NCBI GenBank assembly: GCA_964439625.1
Contig: CAYTPI010000016.1
Location: 24,019-88,018 of the forward strand
Length of the DNA: 64,000 bases
Direction: 5' to 3'
Origin: CAYTPI01 sp964439625
GTDB lineage: Bacteria > Chloroflexota > Anaerolineae > Aggregatilineales > UBA3940
Shown here piece by piece: positions 8,192-17,002 of the stretch. Position 1 is the stretch's first letter. Each line of letters begins with the position of its first letter. Made by a program: the position numbers and the translations under genes. Below the pieces are notes generated by a model that saw only the letters and a program-made list of their open reading frames with translations, made no database searches and was not told the DNA's origin.

Positions 8192-9055
8192 TTACCTGGA
8201 AAATAGTTGCTCTGCCGTTTCTCTTAGCAGCTTACGCTTTGACTCTTCTGCCAATGGTAATGCGTAGATGGCCTCTGCATTTTTGGCAGGGTCAGTAACG
8301 CCAGGGCCGGGCCAGTCCGAGCCGAACATCGCTTGGTCGATGACGCGCTCCAGCCATGAGAAATAGTGAAGTAGACGCTTGGGTGGCACGCTAGAAATAT
8401 CCAGGTAAGTAGACGGCCAACGCCGCAGGATGAAGTACGCCTCATCCATCCAGATGGGCCTACCACCATGAGCTAAAATGAGTTGAAGCTCTGGAAAATC
8501 AACCATGACATCATCGATGTCAAGTGGGTTGCCATACTTATTCCGCGCCCGCGGAAAAACTGATGTCCCAGTGTGAATTGTCACAGGGACCTTGTATTCA
8601 ATGCATTTTTCATAGACAACGGTCAAGTCTTTCAACGCAGGATCATCATGATAACCATTAACGTGAAAAAGCTGGTGCGGCGGATGCAGTTTGATGCCCC
8701 GCAGCCCAAGGTCACCTAATAAATGATCCATGTAAGCACTTGTGTCGGGTACCAATCTAGGGTCAACGCCACCAAATGGTATCAGCCGATCTGGATAAGC
8801 CTGCGCCATCTGCGCCGAATAGGTATTCACTTCATCAGCAAAGCCTTGCACCTCTGGCGCCACATAATTGATCATGACGAGCTGCTCAATTCGCCGGGCA
8901 TCCATGAAGTCGATCAAGCGGTCTGGGTCATTGCACACTGCATAGATGTTCTCAATATCAGGCCGCTGGTTCATCAGGCGAGCGGCATCAGCGTTCATGG
9001 CATGCCATGGGAAGATGTGTACATGAGCATCAATGATTTTATAGGGAATGGACAC
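8192..9055 (-). CDS. Amidohydrolase (COG2159 type)
   Basis: This 287-residue TIM-barrel metal-dependent hydrolase has the N-terminal metal pair DAHVHIFPW, a central IKLHPP strand, a VTIHTGTS His, a HGG turn (LAHGGRPIW) and the C-terminal catalytic Asp in FGSDWPGPG. The family covers hydrolases and decarboxylases acting on ring or lactone substrates. I chose the GTG at 9055, which has AAGGA 6 nt upstream; the frame opens at a TTG at 9076, but those codons make up the ribosome-binding site. It follows a TetR regulator by about 50 nt on the same strand, suggesting an inducible unit. Confidence 0.85.
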   Translation of the reverse strand: MSIPYKIIDAHVHIFPWHAMNADAARLMNQRPDIENIYAVCNDPDRLIDFMDARRIEQLVMINYVAPEVQGFADEVNTYSAQMAQAYPDRLIPFGGVDPRLVPDTSAYMDHLLGDLGLRGIKLHPPHQLFHVNGYHDDPALKDLTVVYEKCIEYKVPVTIHTGTSVFPRARNKYGNPLDIDDVMVDFPELQLILAHGGRPIWMDEAYFILRRWPSTYLDISSVPPKRLLHYFSWLERVIDQAMFGSDWPGPGVTDPAKNAEAIYALPLAEESKRKLLRETAEQLFSR

Positions 9056-9105
9056 GCAGCATCCTTCTTCTTTCAATTGGCAATGTGAGGTCTATAAGGT
9101 CAGGG

Positions 9106-9693
9106 TTAGGCGCTCCCACCATTAAGGAAGAGTTCTAAGACAAACTCAACCACCTTTTTATCATCACCGATGGTTTTCCGACTATATTCGTTGGTAGCAA
9201 CTTCAACCATCGCCACCAACTCCCAGGAAAGAATGCGCGCATCAAACGGCTTGATCTCACCCGTTTTAATGCCCTCACGGATGATCTCTTCGAGAGGTTC
9301 AGGGATTACGGCTTGGTAAGCACGAATTAACTCGTTACGCATCGGGTCTGGAAATATGTTGATATCCCGCCGAACCAGCCCAAGCACCCGTCGTTGATCT
9401 TCTGGTAATTCCAAGAAGCTGATTGTGAATTGAAAGAGCTGCTCGCGGCAGGTGCGGGCGTTGGAGTCATCGGCAGCTTGCATTGTTTCCCGGATCTCCC
9501 CAAGGTAATAATGCATCATCTCCAAATAAATCTCTTCTTTGCTAGAAAAGTGATGGTACAACGCACCCGTTGAAACCCCGGCGTGTTCTGCGATTTTGGC
9601 GATTGTTACGTTGCCATAGTTTTTCTCAACAAATAGTGCTTGAGCCGTGGCAAGGATATTGCTGATTGTTTCTTTTGATTTTTCGTAGACCAT
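9106..9693 (-). CDS. TetR-family transcriptional regulator
   Basis: This 195-residue regulator has an N-terminal helix-turn-helix with the TetR signature (VTIAKIAEHAGVSTGALYHHF), followed by SKEEIYLEM, and an all-helical ligand-binding C-terminal domain. The ATG at 9693 is preferred; a GTG two codons earlier (9699) is also in frame. It heads a transcription unit with the amidohydrolase and probably represses it until a substrate-like ligand binds. The ligand is unknown. Confidence 0.9.
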   Translation of the reverse strand: MVYEKSKETISNILATAQALFVEKNYGNVTIAKIAEHAGVSTGALYHHFSSKEEIYLEMMHYYLGEIRETMQAADDSNARTCREQLFQFTISFLELPEDQRRVLGLVRRDINIFPDPMRNELIRAYQAVIPEPLEEIIREGIKTGEIKPFDARILSWELVAMVEVATNEYSRKTIGDDKKVVEFVLELFLNGGSA

Positions 9694-10158
9694 ATACACT
9701 CTGAAGGAGAATTCAATAGATTAAGATGATATCAGAGTGGCACCAGAAAAACGAATGCGATTATGTTTTGGCGTTGTACCAGCAGTCATTACTGGCAGCA
9801 TCACCCTGTAGCATCTGGGAAAGAATCGAGTATCATTGCCATGAAATACACGCTCCTCAATAGGTGCTTAATTTACTGATTACAAACAGGTTAGAAAACC
9901 ATTTTATTTTACTCATTCTACACCCATAGAGGTTTGGCAAGAAGCGCAGCAACGGATGATGTTATGACGAAGATCATAAAGCCTCAGTGACACATGTCGC
10001 TTCGCTATGACACGGCCTCGTTAAGGCCTTAAAGCCTGTCAACGAGAAGCAAAAAAACAACCTTGTTGAATAAAGTATTCAATAGGGTTTGATCTTACAA
10101 GGCACCCATAGGACTGGACAGCCCGCAGCCGACTGATTATATTAAAGGCATTGTCGTG
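9694..10158. other. Intergenic region with a weak hairpin
   Basis: This stretch lies upstream of the TetR gene and downstream of the ferredoxin gene, both on the minus strand. It holds a perfect AT-rich inverted repeat, TTGAATA (10066-10072) against TATTCAA (10076-10082), followed on the minus strand by a T-run about 10 nt further on, which may end ferredoxin transcription. No gene was recognised. Confidence 0.35.
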
Positions 10159-10515
10159 TTAGTCGGCGGTAGTTCCCCTGATAGCGACTTGGTAGAGGAG
10201 GTAGTCCTCAACAGGCACACCGCCAATGATGTGTTCATCAATAATGCGATCGACAGCAGCCTCATCGACGCTGTAATACCAAACGCCATCCGGCCAGACA
10301 ACGACAATTGCACCGCTACGGCAGGGACCAACACATTCCATGCCGGTGCACAATGAACGCCCAACGTTTGGCTCAGACTGCACTTTGGCAAGGTGTTTCT
10401 TGAACTGCTTGCGGATAGCTTTCGCATCGGATTTTTTGGCACAGTCACCACCCATGCAGACCAGTATCTGGCGCATATGCGACTTAATTTTCGGTGGTTT
10501 ACCTTGTTTACCCAT
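10159..10515 (-). CDS. Thioredoxin-like [2Fe-2S] ferredoxin
   Basis: This 118-residue protein has the thioredoxin-like ferredoxin pattern: a first strand ending in QILVCMGGDC, a long helix, then CTGMECVGPC before a hydrophobic strand. These cysteines would hold a [2Fe-2S] cluster. Relatives act as electron carriers or as fused NuoE-like subunits. The ATG at 10515 is chosen; a TTG at 10536 gives a longer N terminus. The gene is divergent from dps with only 49 bp between the starts, so the two probably share control, consistent with a link between iron-sulfur and iron storage. Confidence 0.85.
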   Translation of the reverse strand: MGKQGKPPKIKSHMRQILVCMGGDCAKKSDAKAIRKQFKKHLAKVQSEPNVGRSLCTGMECVGPCRSGAIVVVWPDGVWYYSVDEAAVDRIIDEHIIGGVPVEDYLLYQVAIRGTTAD

Positions 10516-10534
10516 GTTCAATCCATTTATACTC

Positions 10535-10547
10535 AAACGATTCGTTT
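10535..10547. promoter_or_regulatory. Short inverted repeat between ferredoxin and dps
   Basis: AAACGA (10535-10540) and TCGTTT (10542-10547) form a perfect palindrome around one T in the 49-bp divergent gap. It could be a shared regulator site, but it is short and may be chance. Confidence 0.3.
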
Positions 10548-10564
10548 AATATCAGGAGACCCCA

Positions 10565-11062
10565 ATGGACAGTACCCAAACTTCAAAAATGCACCCAACC
10601 AAGCATGATCTTCCAGCAGATACTCGTTCCCAGATGGTGACCATCTTAAACCAGCATATGGCTGATCTAGCAGACCTGCACAGTCAGGTTAAGCAAGCCC
10701 ACTGGAATGTTAAAGGGATGGGCTTCATCGCGCTTCACAAGCTGTTTGATGAACTCGCCGCCGATTTAATTGCTTTTGTCGACACAGTCGGTGAACGCGT
10801 TACAGCACTGGGCGGTGATGCCGCTGGCACCGTCCGTATGGCGGCAGCAAATTCCCGACTGGTTGAATTCCCAACTGACTTGACCGAAGACAAGCAGTTC
10901 GTCGAAGCAATTGTCGCTCGCTATGCTGACTATGCCACCCTAGCCCGTGTTGATATTGACACCGCCGGCGATGCTAGTGACCTCGTCACACAGGATATTT
11001 TCATCGAAATTTCCCGTCAGGCAGATAAGCATCTGTACTTCTTAGAGGCACATCTGCGCTAA
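10565..11062 (+). CDS. dps: Dps ferritin-like DNA-protection protein
   Basis: This 165-residue Dps forms a 12-subunit shell that oxidises and stores iron and protects DNA. The intersubunit ferroxidase residues are visible: His in QAHWNVKG, His and Asp/Glu in LHKLFDELAADL, and Glu in DTVGERVTALGG. Start ATG at 10565 has CAGGAG upstream. It neighbours a ferredoxin and a DtxR-like regulator, forming an iron/oxidative stress group. Length is typical of the family. The N-terminal tail is short and polar, with few Lys residues. Confidence 0.92.
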   Translation: MDSTQTSKMHPTKHDLPADTRSQMVTILNQHMADLADLHSQVKQAHWNVKGMGFIALHKLFDELAADLIAFVDTVGERVTALGGDAAGTVRMAAANSRLVEFPTDLTEDKQFVEAIVARYADYATLARVDIDTAGDASDLVTQDIFIEISRQADKHLYFLEAHLR

Positions 11063-11100
11063 TTAACGCTCACTGTGCCAGGTAGGTCACCCCGACAAGG

Positions 11101-11811
11101 TCACTTATCTGGCGCTCCCGTCTCAACGAATAACCGTTGCGCTAACCCTAGTTGCAGCGGAATTTCGCGGCCTGCCACCTCCAATAAATACGGCCCATCG
11201 AAGGGCAGCCGCTCCGTGACGGTGATACATTTACCAGGTCGAATGCCTGCCCGGTAAAAATACGCTAGTTCATCGTCATTGCGCGTGTTAACCCACGTTA
11301 TCGATGCAGCTTTCCCTGCTTGCAGCGTCTCTAGTGGAATATCAACCTGAACCGGGAGGCTGCTATCAGCATTTGGAATCGGCTCACCCAATGGGCTGCG
11401 CGTTGGGTAATTGAGTAAAGTATCCATCCGCGCTTCAATCACGCGGTTTACTCCTGCACGCATACAATCAGCTTGGGTGTGCAGTTCCCACCAAGCAACG
11501 TTCATCACCTCATGTAGAAACGTCTCACAGAGCAAATACCGGCGCAGCGCCAGAAGCGCAGCAGTTTGCCCATCGGCGGTTAAGCTGACACCTTCATACG
11601 GTGCATGCTCGATCAACCCGTCAGCTACTAATGTGTGCATCATTCTTGTGGCTGCCTGTACCGATACCTCGACAGCTTCAGCCAACTGCGAGCAGTGTAC
11701 CGTCTCGGCATTCTGTATGAGCCAGTATAGATGCGTTAAATAATGTTCGCGTGCGGCGCTGGGGCGCTGAGTAACCCCGCCTTCATAGCGCAGGCTAGCT
11801 TGCGTTTGCAC
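11101..11811 (-). CDS. DtxR/MntR-family regulator with altered metal site
   Basis: This 236-residue protein has the full family layout: N-terminal winged helix (QLAEAVEVSVQAATRMM, then GLIEHAPYEGVSLT), dimerisation helices with the family motif LLNYPTRSPLGEPIP, and a C-terminal FeoA/SH3-like domain (ELAYFYRAGIRPGK). Aligned by eye to DtxR, the primary metal ligands are not conserved: M10 becomes His, C102 Asp, E105 Arg and H106 Ala; of the ancillary set E83 and H98 are kept and H79 is Tyr. It starts at a GTG 3 nt after the stop of the gene at 11815. It may regulate dps or iron uptake, but with unusual metal sensing. Confidence 0.85.
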   Translation of the reverse strand: MQTQASLRYEGGVTQRPSAAREHYLTHLYWLIQNAETVHCSQLAEAVEVSVQAATRMMHTLVADGLIEHAPYEGVSLTADGQTAALLALRRYLLCETFLHEVMNVAWWELHTQADCMRAGVNRVIEARMDTLLNYPTRSPLGEPIPNADSSLPVQVDIPLETLQAGKAASITWVNTRNDDELAYFYRAGIRPGKCITVTERLPFDGPYLLEVAGREIPLQLGLAQRLFVETGAPDK

Positions 11812-11814
11812 AGG

Positions 11815-12204
11815 TTAGTTCGCCAAAAACTCATACGATAGTGGTGCATCCGTCAGGGGGTGGCTACCGTGCTGCAGCGCAAAGACACGTGGCGCTCTAC
11901 CGTTTAATTTCTCGAAGGCCCGCGTGACTAACTGGGCAAATTGTAAATAATCGGGCTGCGCCAACGTGAAGGAAAAACTATGGCATGCCACTGCAACGGA
12001 TTCTTCTACTGGCATATTGTCATCAAAAAAACCATCGTAGATTGCAACGCGAGTACGTTCGACCTGCTGCACCAGCCGTGCGAATTCTCCGTAGGTCAGT
12101 CGCAGCGTAACGAAATCCCACGTCAAGTGAATACTGTTCGATTGGCAGCACATCACAGCGCGATTAGCGTTTACTTGCGTAATTGGTACGTTGAATGCGC
12201 ACAT
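11815..12204 (-). CDS. Unknown protein co-transcribed with the DtxR-like regulator
   Basis: I do not recognise this 129-residue protein. It has no signal sequence or membrane helix. Its N-terminal half is mostly beta (HLTWDFVTLRLTYGEF), the C-terminal half mixed, with a Cys pair near residues 19-20 (MCCQ) and scattered His residues. It ends 3 nt before the GTG start of the DtxR-like gene, so the pair is surely one transcript and this is the first gene. A role in metal or redox sensing with the regulator is plausible but not shown. Confidence 0.6.
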   Translation of the reverse strand: MCAFNVPITQVNANRAVMCCQSNSIHLTWDFVTLRLTYGEFARLVQQVERTRVAIYDGFFDDNMPVEESVAVACHSFSFTLAQPDYLQFAQLVTRAFEKLNGRAPRVFALQHGSHPLTDAPLSYEFLAN

Positions 12205-12505
12205 ACTAATAGTTCCTTATGGTTGTTTCCGCAGAGTGGTTGTAGTGTAATAGACGTCTCTAGTCAAAGACTAGGCCTCAAGATGCAACCTCAAATAGAA
12301 ACAGAGTGAAATGTAAGATACATAAGGGGCTTAAATCAGTTTACAACTAAGTTTAACCTAGCTGGGTTTGGGGTTTATTGACTGATTTCTCAACACAACC
12401 CCCGATAGATTTCGCTGACGCTCAGCCTATCGGGGGGGGCAAAAATAGACTTTGTTCTATTCCATTTACTAGCTGCACGTTGTCTTGCGTGCACGCGAGG
12501 CACCA
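12205..12505. other. Intergenic region between two minus-strand units
   Basis: The right part holds the large hairpin at 12399-12436. The left part must carry the promoter of the 12204 gene on the minus strand. No gene was recognised. Confidence 0.4.
12399..12436 (-). terminator. Two-tier hairpin after the trehalose synthase gene
   Basis: CCCCCGATAG (12399-12408) pairs with CTATCGGGGG (12427-12436), and inside it GCTGA pairs with TCAGC around CGC. On the minus strand it follows the end of the treT-like gene by about 70 nt and is trailed by TTGTGTT, a weak U-tract. It is most likely a transcription terminator; a REP-like element cannot be excluded from one copy. Confidence 0.55.
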
Positions 12506-13735
12506 TTACATAGTTGGGGTGAAACCCGGCTCAAAGCTACCCAACAGGGTTAGGTGATCCTCCAGCAAACGGGTAATCAAGAAATTTTTGCGAACCTTGT
12601 CTTTCCCGGCTGCACCCATTTCCTTCGCTTTTTCCGGGTTGTTTAGCAGAAAAACTAAGTGCTCAGCGGCTTCTTCTGGGCTGCTGACGAGGAACCCATT
12701 TTCCCCGTGGTCAATTTGCTTAGAGATGCCGCCAACGTTACCACCGATCACGGGCGTGCCCTTCCATAGTGCTTCGGATACAGTCAGGCCGAAGCCCTCT
12801 CTCAGCGATTTCTGGAACACAACTGCTGCATGCTGTTGCAGCGCACTGACGAGTATCTCGTCGGTCTTATCAATCACGATCAAGCGTTCGTCCTGCCGTT
12901 CAATCAAGCGATCAAAGATCGGGTTTTCGTCTGGGTCATCCGATGGGCGGTTACCCAACATCACGAGCGTTGCCTCGACGCCTTCCTTCTGGGCAAGCCG
13001 GAAGGCATCAACAACGCCATGTGGGTCTTTCCACTGATCAAAGCGCGATATCTGCGTCACAATGGGTAAATCTGTCGGGATGTTGTGCAGTTTAAAGCGC
13101 TCATAGACCTCTTTCTCACTGAGCGTCTGACTTTTGATCTTGGTTGGGTCAATGGCAGGCATAATGCCATAACACGGTATCGACCAGTCCGGGAAGTATT
13201 CTTCAAGGATAAATACCGCTGCATCGTACTGATCAGCAAAGCCTTCGAGATAATTAATTAAGTCGGGGTGAGGGTCGGTCAAGTCAAGGTGGCAGCGCCA
13301 GATCCATGGGCCGCGCTTGTGATAATGCGCCACCATGCCCATGGTGTGATGGTCGTGCATGAAGATCGCATCATGATCAAGCTCGTTGCGAAAGGCATTC
13401 CGGTAGATTTGCTCCTCGTAGATGGCTTTCTTCTCATCTGTGAGGTTGAAATCCGCTTCCCGATCTTGGATTGCATCATGCATTTCGCGTGTTACTTCAA
13501 AGAACTCTGGGGTGCCACGCAGTAAGCGCCACTCGGTGGATATCTCTAATTGATTCATCAAGGTGACGACTGACTTAAGGATTTCGACAACACCACCCGC
13601 ATAGTAAGTGGAGTTCATGTGGACGACGCGCCGCCCGCGCAGTACCTCGGCTTTCTCGCGGATGCGGTCGAGCGTTTCCTGCTCAACATAGGGTTTAAAG
13701 TCATCAAGCTCTAATAACGCTGGTTCTTCGGACAT
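12506..13735 (-). CDS. treT: Trehalose glycosyltransferring synthase (TreT-like, GT4)
   Basis: This 409-residue GT-B fold retaining glycosyltransferase resembles TreT, which joins an NDP-glucose and glucose to form trehalose, a compatible solute. The N-terminal half holds VVHMNSTYYAGGVVEIL and a His-rich IFMHDHHTMGM stretch; the C-terminal half shows the GT4 donor site (TQISRFDQWKDPHG, then FQKSLREGFGLTVSEALWKG) and GGNVGGI. The ATG at 13735 has AAGGAGA 6 nt upstream; the frame runs on to 13786 without support. It is divergent from the Hsp70 operon. A trehalose phosphorylase or another GT4 glycosyltransferase remains possible. Confidence 0.85.
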   Translation of the reverse strand: MSEEPALLELDDFKPYVEQETLDRIREKAEVLRGRRVVHMNSTYYAGGVVEILKSVVTLMNQLEISTEWRLLRGTPEFFEVTREMHDAIQDREADFNLTDEKKAIYEEQIYRNAFRNELDHDAIFMHDHHTMGMVAHYHKRGPWIWRCHLDLTDPHPDLINYLEGFADQYDAAVFILEEYFPDWSIPCYGIMPAIDPTKIKSQTLSEKEVYERFKLHNIPTDLPIVTQISRFDQWKDPHGVVDAFRLAQKEGVEATLVMLGNRPSDDPDENPIFDRLIERQDERLIVIDKTDEILVSALQQHAAVVFQKSLREGFGLTVSEALWKGTPVIGGNVGGISKQIDHGENGFLVSSPEEAAEHLVFLLNNPEKAKEMGAAGKDKVRKNFLITRLLEDHLTLLGSFEPGFTPTM

Positions 13736-14055
13736 GGGGTTCTCCTTAGGGGTAAGTTGGATGTGTGGGAACAATCGGGGAGACACAATCCAAACGTGCT
13801 AGTGCTTTCGATAAGTACTTTAACATACCATTAACCTCAGCACATTGACCACAACAGATCAGGGGCAAACAATTGTATGGAGCAAGCCCCAAAGACACTT
13901 ATACCACTCGCATTGGATTTCAACCTGCTGCAACAATGCAAATTTCGACGATATTCATGATTGCCAGCTAAGCACAATCCAACTAGACTAAAAGCAGTTG
14001 AGAAGGGCATCATCCACAGTGCTATTACTGACACTTCGAAAAAGGAGCTAAGCTC
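13736..14055. other. Divergent intergenic region with a putative hsp70 promoter
   Basis: The region separates treT (minus) and the Hsp70-like gene (plus). TTGCCA at 13961-13966 and TAGACT at 13984-13989, spaced by 17 bp, are a plausible promoter for the Hsp70 operon. No CIRCE (HrcA) inverted repeat was seen, so this Hsp70 is probably not under classical heat-shock control. Confidence 0.45.
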
Positions 14056-15591
14056 ATGTCCCAACCGCCAATTGGTATTGACCTCGGTACGACGTTTTCT
14101 GCCGTCGCTACACTCGATGAGAAAGGCAACGTGAACCTATTACCTAACGCCAGCGGCGACACACTCACTCCATCGGTGGTCTTCTTTGAAACGCTTGATA
14201 ACATCGTCGTTGGGCAGGTCGCCAAAGACGCTCGCGTTGACTTTCCCGACCGCGTCGCTGAGTTCATCAAGCGGTCAATGGGCACAGATCGTACTTTCTT
14301 CTTCGCTGATCAGGAGTTTACCCCCACGGAGGTCTCCGCCATTATCCTCAAAAAGCTGGTGCAAGATGCCGCAGCGGCGCTTAGCGGCGTAGAAATCAAG
14401 AAAGCGGTGGTCACGTGCCCGGCTTACTTCGGCGCAGAGCGTCGTGACGCCACCGAAAAAGCAGCAGAGATCGCAGGTATTGAACTGCTGGCGTTGGTCA
14501 ATGAGCCAACAGCCGCGGCGATGGCCTTTGGCATGGGCGGTGAACGTACAGGCACCGCCCTTGTGTTTGACCTCGGCGGCGGCACCTTCGACGTGACCCT
14601 GCTGAAGTTCGGTGAAAACAACACAATCGATGTGTTGGTGGTTGACGGCAATCACGAGCTGGGCGGTAAGGATTTTGACGACGCCATTATGCAGATTTGT
14701 CTCGAAAAATTTACCGTAGAACATGATTATGATGTTGAGTCTGATATTGAAGCCCTTGGTGAGTTCCGCCAAAGGGCGGAGAAAGCCAAACGCGACCTAA
14801 CCGTCCGCGAGGCTACCAACGTCAGTTTGACGGCAGGAGGAAAAAAGACGCGCTTCGAACTGACACGGGCAGATTTCTCGGCTGCGATTTCACCCCACAT
14901 CCAAAATATGAAGCTCACCATGATGAACATTCTCGGAGAGGCAGGGCTAAAGCCAGCCGACGTGGATGAAATCCTGATGGTCGGCGGCTCGTCCCGCGTG
15001 CCAGCCGTCTACGAGATGGTTGAGTCCTACTTCGGCAAACAGCCTAACACCAGCATTCACCCGGATGAGGCCGTTGCCCGCGGCGCAGCGCTGTTCGCCT
15101 CCCAGATGATGGCAGCCGAAAGTGGTAATACCGTCGCGCCAGAGGTGCGTGAGGTGGTCGCACGGCTCCCTTCCGTCAGAGATATTGTACCGCACAGCAT
15201 CGGCACCACTGCCTACTTCGATGATGATGAACTGCACAACAGCGTCATTCTTGAGCGCGGGACGTCCCTGAACACCCCTGTTCGCAAACAGTTTTTTACT
15301 GCTGAAGACGGACAAAGAAACGTTCGGATTGACATCAACGAGGGTGAAGGTGACGATCTGGATTATGTTCAGAATATTGGTGGGTTTACCCTCACACTGC
15401 CCCAGGCGCTGCCCGGTGGCAGCAAAATCGACGTAGAGATCACGCTCGATCAAAGTGGTGCTATCCGCGTGTTGGCTGTAGACCTCAAGAGTGGCGAGCA
15501 AGAGTCAATCGAGATTGACTACAGCGCCAACATGAAGCCAGAACAGGTACAAGAACGCAAGCAGTGGCTGCGTACCAGGAGCGTTTCTTAA
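14056..15591 (+). CDS. Hsp70 (DnaK-like) chaperone lacking the C-terminal lid
   Basis: The 511-residue protein has a complete Hsp70 nucleotide-binding domain: GIDLGTTFSAVA at the N terminus, VTCPAYFGAERRDATEKAA, the hinge region VNEPTAAAMAFG, DLGGGTFDVTLL and GGSSRVPAVYEMV. A beta substrate-binding domain follows (about residues 385-495, NIGGFTLTLPQ). It stops there: DnaK is about 630 residues and has an alpha-helical lid that is absent. AAGGAG lies 9 nt before the ATG. It is the first gene of an operon with two J-like proteins and is probably a dedicated rather than housekeeping chaperone. DnaJ and GrpE genes are not in the window. Confidence 0.92.
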   Translation: MSQPPIGIDLGTTFSAVATLDEKGNVNLLPNASGDTLTPSVVFFETLDNIVVGQVAKDARVDFPDRVAEFIKRSMGTDRTFFFADQEFTPTEVSAIILKKLVQDAAAALSGVEIKKAVVTCPAYFGAERRDATEKAAEIAGIELLALVNEPTAAAMAFGMGGERTGTALVFDLGGGTFDVTLLKFGENNTIDVLVVDGNHELGGKDFDDAIMQICLEKFTVEHDYDVESDIEALGEFRQRAEKAKRDLTVREATNVSLTAGGKKTRFELTRADFSAAISPHIQNMKLTMMNILGEAGLKPADVDEILMVGGSSRVPAVYEMVESYFGKQPNTSIHPDEAVARGAALFASQMMAAESGNTVAPEVREVVARLPSVRDIVPHSIGTTAYFDDDELHNSVILERGTSLNTPVRKQFFTAEDGQRNVRIDINEGEGDDLDYVQNIGGFTLTLPQALPGGSKIDVEITLDQSGAIRVLAVDLKSGEQESIEIDYSANMKPEQVQERKQWLRTRSVS

Positions 15592-15599
15592 CCTAACTA

Positions 15600-16991
15600 A
15601 TGCAAAACTTTTATGACCTGTTGGGCTTGGGGCGTCAAGACAACCTAGATACGATTGTCTTGCGCCTCGCCCAACTGAACCAGGAATACCGGCGTCGCAC
15701 CAACCACAAAGATGCGGCAGTCCGCAATGAAGCCACCGAGATGATCACGTTGATCGGGTTGGCGGCGGCTACCTTTGACAATGAGCAATCTCGCGCAGAA
15801 TATGATCAAACTCTAGAAGAATCCAAGCGGCAGCCCCAGCCTGAACCGCAATCTCAGGCAGCAGACGAAACCAACCAAGCAGCAATCGCTGTAGAGATTG
15901 ACTTTTATCGCATCTTAGGCCTCCCGCTTGATGCCCCGCCAGAGGAGATCGAGCGCCGCATCTATGAACGTCAGCAAAAGTTGGCGCTGGCTCCCTTTCC
16001 AGATAAAACCGTCAACGACCGTGAGCAGCAAGCCCTGATCGATGCCTACGCCACCCTCCTTGATTCACAGCAGCGCGAAACATACAACAACCTCCTGCTG
16101 CAAAAGCGGTCTTACGATGCCGCCCGCCTGCAGGCGCAAACCGTCCCATTAATAGTCGGCGAGACGCCCGTGGAAACATGGCAGGCGCTGGAGCGTGCCC
16201 TAGCAGCCGACCCAGAGCATGGTTTGTTTCTACTGCGAGATGGCGAAATCGAAGCATGGGTACGCTGGGGCCTGGGCGAAGTCCGGCAGGCAAACTGGGT
16301 TCGCACAGTTGCCATGGACACTCAGCAAAGCGAAACGCCCTATATGGTTTTCAATGAATTCCTCCGGACGCTGAACCCAGCTCGTCCGTTAGTACTTCAT
16401 TATGGTGAACAAAGTCTGCGGGCAGGTATGTCTGTGACTCTGAACACAGCCAAGGAGTTTGGCGCACTGGCTGACCAGCACTGGGCTCTATTCACCAGCC
16501 ACTTTGACCTCGTCTTAGATTGGATGACACAGGGCAATAAGAAAGCCATTTTTGAACGCTACCAACGCCTGCCCACAAGCGACAACGTCAACATTCAGCT
16601 AGAACGCCTGATCTACACCATCAACCCAAAGGTCATGCCGCCGATGGTGACGATAGAAGGCGGTGACTTCAACATTATTGATTTTGGTACCGTCACTGGG
16701 AACCAGCAATCCAGTACCACCCTGCGGATCGTGCAATCCGGGCGCGGCTATCTCTACGGCACCATCTCGACCCCGAACCTGTGGCTCACACTCAGTGAAG
16801 AGACATTCGCAGGGCCAAGCACGACGATCACCGCCAGCGTTGTGCCAAACTTAATCACTGAAGGCGCAATCCATATTGGCAGAATTTCACTGCAACTGCT
16901 CGATGGACGCATTCCTGATATCACGCTGGAGGTACGGTTGCAGCACCGCACCACTTGGCAAAGCATGAAGAACATCTTCAAAAAAGACTGA
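15600..16991 (+). CDS. Protein with two HPD-less J-like domains and an Ig-like domain
   Basis: This 463-residue cytosolic protein has two J-like modules. The first (residues 1-75) starts NFYDLLGLG and ends RAEYDQTL, but the HPD loop reads HKD. The second (about 100-165) starts DFYRILGLPLDA and ends RETYNNLL, with FPD in place of HPD. A helical segment follows with GEIEAWVRWGLGE (about 220), shared with the next gene, then a C-terminal beta-sandwich (about 345-450) like those in chaperone-linked proteins. The ATG is 8 nt after the Hsp70 stop. Without HPD it probably cannot stimulate ATPase in the usual way and may act as a docking adaptor. Confidence 0.75.
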   Translation: MQNFYDLLGLGRQDNLDTIVLRLAQLNQEYRRRTNHKDAAVRNEATEMITLIGLAAATFDNEQSRAEYDQTLEESKRQPQPEPQSQAADETNQAAIAVEIDFYRILGLPLDAPPEEIERRIYERQQKLALAPFPDKTVNDREQQALIDAYATLLDSQQRETYNNLLLQKRSYDAARLQAQTVPLIVGETPVETWQALERALAADPEHGLFLLRDGEIEAWVRWGLGEVRQANWVRTVAMDTQQSETPYMVFNEFLRTLNPARPLVLHYGEQSLRAGMSVTLNTAKEFGALADQHWALFTSHFDLVLDWMTQGNKKAIFERYQRLPTSDNVNIQLERLIYTINPKVMPPMVTIEGGDFNIIDFGTVTGNQQSSTTLRIVQSGRGYLYGTISTPNLWLTLSEETFAGPSTTITASVVPNLITEGAIHIGRISLQLLDGRIPDITLEVRLQHRTTWQSMKNIFKKD

Positions 16992-17002
16992 GGGAAACGA
17001 CT

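Noticed and set aside
12399..12436. Hairpin as a REP-type dispersed repeat
   Set aside because: Only one copy was seen in the window, and a terminator role after treT explains it.
14275..15501. Long open frames antisense to the Hsp70 gene
   Set aside because: They arise from the codon bias of the real gene and show no protein family pattern.
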